Source: Acorus gramineus (taxonomy: Eukaryota; Streptophyta; Magnoliopsida; Acorales; Acoraceae). From it: 64,000 nt of DNA. Both the position numbers and the translations under genes were made by a program. Position 1 is the first letter of the stretch, and the number at the start of each line of letters is the position of its first letter. This document shows, piece after piece, positions 58,014 to 64,000 of the stretch. Under the pieces are notes generated by a model, which saw nothing but the letters and a program-made list of their open reading frames with translations, had not been told where the DNA came from and did no database searches. The stretch covers positions 1 to 64,000 of the forward strand of contig JAUJYN010000056.1 in assembly GCA_030737835.1 (NCBI GenBank). The letters run 5' to 3'.

Positions 58014-58484
58014 TGTTATATATGTGTCACTTTTAACCTTCTGGTCACCATTGGGACATTCTGGCAGTTTTTCAATTTTTTTTGTTTTTCGATTGGAACC
58101 GCTAAAATTTTGGACTTTTAGCTATCACCCTGAGTTTGAGGGCTCCGATTGAAAATCTAACTGCATATTATGTGTCCTGATGCCATTCCAAGCCACTCAC
58201 AAAAATTTCATCGAATTCCGGTAACGTTTCAGAATTTCACAGTTCCGAAGCGTATCCGGGTTTTGACCGAGCGAAAAGTCATTGGGAGACTTGACTTGGT
58301 CAAAGTTGACCTTTGACTTGGTCAAATGAGTTTGGATTTTAGTGTGGTTGGGTTGACTAGGGTCAAACCACACTTAAACCCCCCCTAATCCTAGCCTAAA
58401 CCTAATTAGGGCTAATCTAAGTAGGTGTGAGAGTGCTTGATGGGGGGAGTGAGTATAAAGAAATCCTACGACTTCAAACCCCTC
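58014..58484 (+). mobile_element. A-type LTR, first 470 bp
   Basis: Starts TGTTATATATGTGTCAC directly after MULE exon sequence. It is interrupted at 58485 by the end of a minus-strand A-type LTR. The rest is not seen before the window ends. Confidence 0.85.
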
Positions 58485-61400
58485 TATCACGCCCCAGGGC
58501 GGCCGTCCCCGGGACGCGGCAAGGGTATACATGATATCAGCAGTCAATACAGGAGATCAATAATATACCATAAACAACAGCTAAAAAGACAACACAGACA
58601 ACAAAAGGGCTGACATGATGTATACACCAAATGCGGAAGCAAAAGACTGAATCTGTAAATCAACAACACTTTACAGACTCGATACATAATCATATGTCCT
58701 GTGAGAGCCAATATATCCACAATACATCCAAATACAATCCATACTAGGTGCCCAAGCACAGAAATATACATACAATGAGAAGGAAGGATGCTGATGGCCT
58801 CAAAACTCGAGGGACGTGGCGCTACTCCGCTACTGGTGTAGTCGCTCGGGAAGCTCCTCCTTCAAGTCCGCCTCGGTAATCACTGGAGAAATAATTATGC
58901 GAGGGGTGAGCCACACGCTCAGTGAATAGCACAACCCATGCATCACAGTTTATATTAACCACATTTAATCAAGTCACTAGCCTCGAAATGGCATAAACAA
59001 CACAAATCCGGGGGTTCGTTACATCGCCGAACCACCATACCCTCACCCTCACCCTCACCCCTCAATAGGTGACATAGGCTCTTGGGACTGACTAGGCTGT
59101 TGGTCACCCTTGGTCCACCGATAGTCTCTCCCCACTCCGTAGGTCGTTTGGCCACTCCCACATTCAGCACAGTCCGTCTACCAAATCAGGAGGTGCCTAC
59201 TGATGGGAGCCCCTGCACGGGATGACCTTTCTAACGCTGAGGTAGTCTCTACATGGATCCAACGAAGGGAACAGAACAGCCTATCCATCGCATATGATCC
59301 ACTCGGATCCGCTGACAACACATCTCTACAACTCTAATGTCTTGAATTCTTCAGAATTCCTCCAGCGCGCATAACCAAGATGCGGGGAATACATAAGATA
59401 ATAATGAGGAAAAGAGACCTTGGGAGGGCAACCTGAGGTCCCGATATAGGACATCCCGCCAACCAAACAAGGAACACGGAGTACCCTAGCCCGGGTCTCA
59501 ATGTTTACCTCGCAAGGCCCCCTTATATTCCCCAAGGCATGCTAACAATATCACAAGCTTGCATTTAAGTAAATAAATCAAACTAATAGGACCCATGCAT
59601 AGGTCGAGGCTTTCCTAGCATGATAACGAGGTGACAGGATGCACGGCTCATGCACATATCCTAAGGGTGCAAGTCCCTAACATACAAGTCTAGGGTGGCA
59701 TGCATTCTACACATTAATCATGCTTACATGGATTACAATATAACAGTTAATATTAACTATGTGCCCCAGGGGAGGACGGTACACGCCCAAGTGCATGTAG
59801 CGCCTCCCAACTGGGTTGGGTTGTCCCACTCACCGGTAACCGGGTCGTCGTGCGACCGTCCGTCAAGATCTGCAAGACAGGGTAATCAACCCGGTGAGTA
59901 AAATACACAAATACTACAAAATACTAAAAAATACACAAATAAATACCCAACACTCGGGCAAACGTACATACGGCCCGTACGCACGCTAGCCCGAGCACCC
60001 CGACTCACTCCCGAACCCTCGGCAACCACCCGCACGGCCACCCGCCCCCGGATGCACCGCCGCGCCTCAGCCCGCGCACCCAGGCGCACCGTCGGGCCCC
60101 TGCCCGCATGCCTGGACATGCTGCCGAGCCACCCGGGTGCACCGCGCGACCCCTGCGCCCCATCGTAGCAGCCCGCGCGCACACCGCACGCCCCGCGCTG
60201 GCCCACGCACACACCACACGCCCCACGCCCAGCGCCTCACCCCGCGCGCACCTCCGCTGCCCTCGCCTCGCTCCGCGCGCACCACAGGCTCGCACCATCC
60301 GCTCGACCAGCCCCGCACCGGTGCACCCGCGCGCATTGCGCCCTAGCGCAGCGCCCCGCACGCGCACCCGCTGCTCACCTCACCGCGCGCACGCCTGCGC
60401 CTCTGCCCAGCGCCTCGCGCGCATGCTCCTGCACAGTGCTCAGCGCCCAGCGCCCCAACGCCCAGCGCCCAGCACCCTCGCCCAGCACACCCAGCACACC
60501 CAGCACCCAACACAGCCAGCACGCCCACGCCCAGCGCCACCCGAGCGCATGCCCGCGCGCACGCGCGCGCGCGCCCTGCCACTGCACGCCTGAGCGCTGC
60601 CTGCTGCCATCCTGCCCGGGACATACCACCACCCTGTCCGAGCACCTCTACCACCAACCACCGGCCACCAATGGCCTCCAACCGCCCCCAACCACCACCG
60701 ACAGCCACCCACAGCCGTCGACCACCACCCAACCTCAAAACCACCCTCCTAACAAGCATCTAAGCCAAAAAAGAAGGAAAAAGAGCTTACCAAGGGAAGG
60801 AAGGGAAGTTCGGTTGCTCTCCGCGCACCGAAACACCTCCCCAAAGACCTCCACCACCAAGACCTCTTCCCACCTTCGAAAGGGCTCAGATATGAGGAGA
60901 AGAGAGGGCGGGAGAAAGGGCAAGACACACCGGAATTCGGATTTGAAAACACCGGGGTGTAGATCGAGACCGGATCTATCCTTTCTATGCTTTGGGTTTT
61001 TTGATTTGGGCACCCTAGCTAGGTCAAATCTAAGAAAAAGAGAGAGGAGACAGAGAGAAAGCAATTTGAGAAGATGATGAATAGTGAAGTGCAACCTTTT
61101 TAGCTCACTTTAAATAAGTCAAACCTCACTTAAATTAGGGCTAATCAAGATTAATTAGGCTTAAGGGCTAGATTAGGTGAGTTAAGTGGCCTTTGACTTG
61201 GGTCAACCCAACCACACAAAAAAAATAAAAAGGGTTGACCAAGTCATGGGCCCACTTTGACCGAGTCAACTCTCCCAATGACTTCTCGCTCGGTAAAAAC
61301 CCGGATACGCCCCGGAACTGTGAAATTTCAGAAACGTTGCCGGAATTCGATGAAATTTTCGTGAGTGGCTTAAAATGGCACCAGGACACATAATATGCAG

Positions 61401-61547
61401 TTAGATTTCCAATCGGAGTCCTCTAGCTCAAGACGATAGCTAACAGTCCAAAATTTTGCGGTTCCGATCGAAAAACAAAAAAAACTCAAAAACTGCCAAA
61501 ATGCTCCAATGGTTACCAGCAGGCCAAAAAGTGACACATATATAACA
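58485..61547 (-). mobile_element. A-type LTR, full length, minus orientation (3' LTR)
   Basis: On the plus strand it runs from TATCACGCCCCAGGGCGGCC (decayed TGTCACGCCCC) to GTGACACATATATAACA. It carries the reverse of all LTR modules, including the CCCTCACCCTCACCC block at 59040-59058, the CCCGGGTCTCAATGTTTACC module, and a CpG-rich core (about 60000-60600). The adjoining TTCTCCCCCCCTT is the purine tract in reverse, and an integrase tail follows, so this is a 3' LTR. Confidence 0.9.
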
Positions 61548-61893
61548 TTCTCCCCCCCTTAGGAAATTTTGTCCTCAAAATAAATACAAGAACATCTAAG
61601 AAGGGAAAAGATGCGGATACGCGTCACGCATGGCGTCCTCAAGCTCCCAAGTGGCCTCGGCACCGGAACGGTGCTGCCATCGCACCTTGACCAGCTGGAC
61701 GGTCTTGGTGCGGAGCCTCTTCTCGCGGCGGTCCAGGATCTCAATCGGCTGCTCAACGAAAGACAAGTCTGGCTCGAAGACAAGCGGCTCGAACGGAATG
61801 ACGTGAGCAGGATCGTGGACATATCGCCTCAGCTGCGAGACATGGAAGACGTCATGGGCCTGAGCCAACTGTGGGGGCAGAGCTATGCGATAG
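61548..61893 (-). pseudogene. gypsy integrase C-terminus, minus orientation
   Basis: The frame reads leftward from about 61893: AQAHDVFHVSQLRRYVHDP, then [18 protein letters not shown], then [15 protein letters not shown], ending AYPHLFPS with a stop at 61596-61598, some 50 bp before the LTR. It is nearly identical to the tail at 46910-47129, and this copy keeps the upstream FHVSQLR motif lost there. The rest of pol is absent; LTR-type sequence begins at 61894. Confidence 0.9.
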
Positions 61894-62246
61894 CTAAGAT
61901 GCGAGGAAAAATATATTATAATAACAAGGTTACAATATTTTCTAAGGCATGCTTATACTAATATATTCTCATTTTGGTTTAATTAAATTAAACTAGATGG
62001 GAACATGCATACATCAAGGCTTTTCAAACATGGGACATGGTATCTAGGCATGTATGGGCTTCTATACATGATACATGGATGTATATCCCTAGCATACAAT
62101 GTCTAACATGGCATGGTTACATCATAGCAAAACATGCATTATCATAAGTTTTTATTCACACAAGTTAATATGTAGTTATGGTGCCCCAGGGGAGGGCAAT
62201 GCACACCTACGTGCATCGAACGCCTCCCAACTGGGTTGGATCGACC
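61894..62246 (-). mobile_element. A-type LTR middle segment next to the integrase tail
   Basis: Matches, in reverse, the LTR region from CATCTTGG through the AT-rich middle to the GCGCCTCCC...GGGTTGGAT block (compare 34480-34600 and 40770-41220). It adjoins the integrase tail without a primer site or LTR end between them. Confidence 0.75.
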
Positions 62247-64000
62247 TGTCACGCCCCAGGCATCCCCGAGACGTGGCAAATATAAATATAATATCAGTTA
62301 TCAATACCTGAGGTCAATAAGGACACCAACAACAATACACAAGGCGGCAAAGCAAGATAATGATAACTGACTGAAAAGCGGAAGCATAATATATAACCAT
62401 GTCTGTAAATCAAAAACATTATTACAGACCCGAATACACAATCAATGTCTTGTGAAAGCCAAGTCTAGACCAAAGAAAATACAACCTGTGCCACATGCAC
62501 GATTTACAAAGCATAAATGACTCTAGGAATGCTGACAGCCTCACACTCGCCACCCGTCGGCAGAACGCTCCACTCCCATAAGACCACGCCACAGGAAAGC
62601 TCCAGCTCCACGCCCAACACTGCCCCTGAAAAGAAACAGTATGCGAGAGGTGAGCTACAAGCTCAGTGAGTGGCTGGAAACCAATCACCATTCTACAGTT
62701 CAACACATAATCAATTTCCTTTCAAGGAAAACATGGGTAGAAACCCAATGGATAACAGGGTCACGCGGCGGCGCGACCAACCTCATCCCCACCCTCACTC
62801 CCGGAGGGAGTCTTTTGGGACTTATGGGGAGAGACCATACCGTCGGTCGAAGAGACCCGGATTTACTGGTCTAGAGACCATACCGTCGGTCGAAGAGACC
62901 CGGATTTACTGGTCTAGAGACCATACCGTCGGTCGAAGAGACCCGGATTTACTGGTCTACTCAACACTACTGGATCATCTACATCTAGATAATCGCCCAA
63001 CGATGTCCTTCAACATCGATCACGAGACCGGACCCAACAACTATGGGAACGGTCGAACAACGAATGGGTCACGAGGCGACGTGTCTTCGCCTCATCCACA
63101 CCCTCACTCTTGAAAGGAGACATCTTGGGACTTTGGGAAGAGACTTAGACTGCTCTACACCCCTGGTCCACCGGTAGCCTCTCCCCGCTCCGTAGCTTAC
63201 CTGGTATACTCCCACGATCAGCACTGTCCAAACACATCGGAGGTACCTACAGATGGGAGCCCTCTGTCAGGATAGCCTATCTAACGCCGGGGATGTCACT
63301 ACACGGATCCAACGAAGGGGAGAACGATTCCACGCTCGCGACATCATTCATTAACCCTCTCCCGGGTAGTATCTACAACCCGATCTCCTCAACTCACCGC
63401 TCTACACCCTTGGTCCGCCAGTAGCCCTTTCCCACCCTCGTGGCCTCCACCTAGTCCACTCCCACCATCCGTACTGTCCGACACATCAGAGGTACCTACG
63501 GACGGGAGCCCTCTGTCAGGTACAGCCAACGCCGGGGAGTTCCTACATCGGATCCAACGAAGGGGAGAACGATCCCATGTTCGCAAAGCGAAACCCAAAG
63601 GAAAACAACCACTCTCGATACTCGCTTATCGAGATATCACACACATGCATAACCACAACCAACACACTCATATTAACCTCAAAGTAGTCATAGTCCCTAA
63701 ACGGGAGTAACTACACAAGCTAGTGGGTCGTAACATCGCCGACCCACCCCACCCTCACCCTCACCCTTTAGGGGGTGACATGGGCCTTTTGGGACTGACT
63801 AGACTGCTCTCCACCCCTGGTCCACCCGGTAGCCCTTTCCCACCCTCGTAGCCTCGACCTAGTCCACTCCAACTACCAGTACTGTCCGAACACATCGGAG
63901 GTACCGGACGGAAGCCCTCTGTCAGGTCAGCCATCGCTGGGGAGTACCTACATCGGATCCAACCAAAAGGAGAAGACAGCCTACTCACACGGATACGATC
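62247..64000 (-). mobile_element. B-type LTR, 3' half, minus orientation, runs off the window
   Basis: On the plus strand it begins TGTCACGCCCCAGGCATCCC. It follows the solo LTR 24487-28082 in reverse, with the GCTCCACGCCCAACACTGCC block, the GGGTCACGCGGCGGCGCGAC block and repeated GGAGCCCTCTGTCAGG modules. A segment from about 63170 onward repeats similar modules two to three times. The LTR start lies beyond 64000. Confidence 0.85.
62831..62959. repeat. Three tandem copies of a 43-bp unit
   Basis: Units at 62831, 62874 and 62917 each read GAGACCATACCGTCGGTCGA and then GAGACCCGGATTTACTGGTC. They appear identical apart from the junction bases. The solo LTR has the equivalent unit within a longer, about 115-bp repeat. 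Confidence 0.93.

Noticed and set aside
62831..62959. CRISPR-like direct repeats
   Set aside because: Only three copies with no spacers between them. It is an internal tandem repeat of an LTR in a plant genome.

Overview
This is a window of plant nuclear DNA, very probably angiosperm. Two ordinary nuclear genes with GT-AG introns sit in AT-rich DNA, and everything to their right is nested LTR retrotransposons and other plant transposons. I cannot name the species. Nothing bacterial, organellar, CRISPR-like, rRNA or tRNA was seen; the only tRNA-related signals are primer-binding sites complementary to initiator tRNA-Met. LAYOUT: (1) 831-3803 (+) holds the last three exons of a TBC-domain RabGAP-like gene, with a hAT-type MITE in one intron. 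(2) 3804-10923 is AT-rich intergenic DNA with two tandem duplications and decayed MITEs. (3) 10924-15942 (-) is a complete five-exon RLCK-VII/PBL-type receptor-like cytoplasmic kinase of 407 codons, with a Tourist MITE in its long first intron. (4) 15943-19470 holds promoter-side DNA, a MITE-like element, a 0.9 kb almost perfect hairpin and retroelement scraps. (5) 19471-30277 is a decayed Ty1/copia element in minus orientation. Its gag gene is split by a 3.6 kb solo LTR with a perfect 5-bp target-site duplication. (6) 30278-64000 is a pile of Ty3/gypsy LTRs that are unusually long (about 3.0-3.6 kb) and carry a CpG-rich core. They come in two main types: A starts TGTTATATATGTGTCAC, B starts TGTTATGCCTGTGTCAT. 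Both end GCCGCCCTGGGGCGTGACA. One nearly whole but internally deleted chromovirus-like element occupies 39097-50382; it contains a 4.8 kb tandem duplication spanning its own left insertion junction. Also present are an Athila/Tat-like gag-protease fragment (35693-37313, -), a divergent related element (about 53.5-56.3 kb, -), a MuDR-like transposase 5' end (56991-58013, +) with a hAT MITE in its intron, and a second A-type element (58485-61893, -). The only genes likely to work for the plant are the kinase and the RabGAP-like gene. All transposon genes seen carry stops, frameshifts or deletions. The insertion order can partly be read: copia, then the solo B LTR inside it; and an old minus-strand A LTR, then the plus-strand A element inside it, then the tandem duplication. 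I found no new enzymatic system. The most unusual material is the modular, CpG-rich long-LTR family and its rearrangements.
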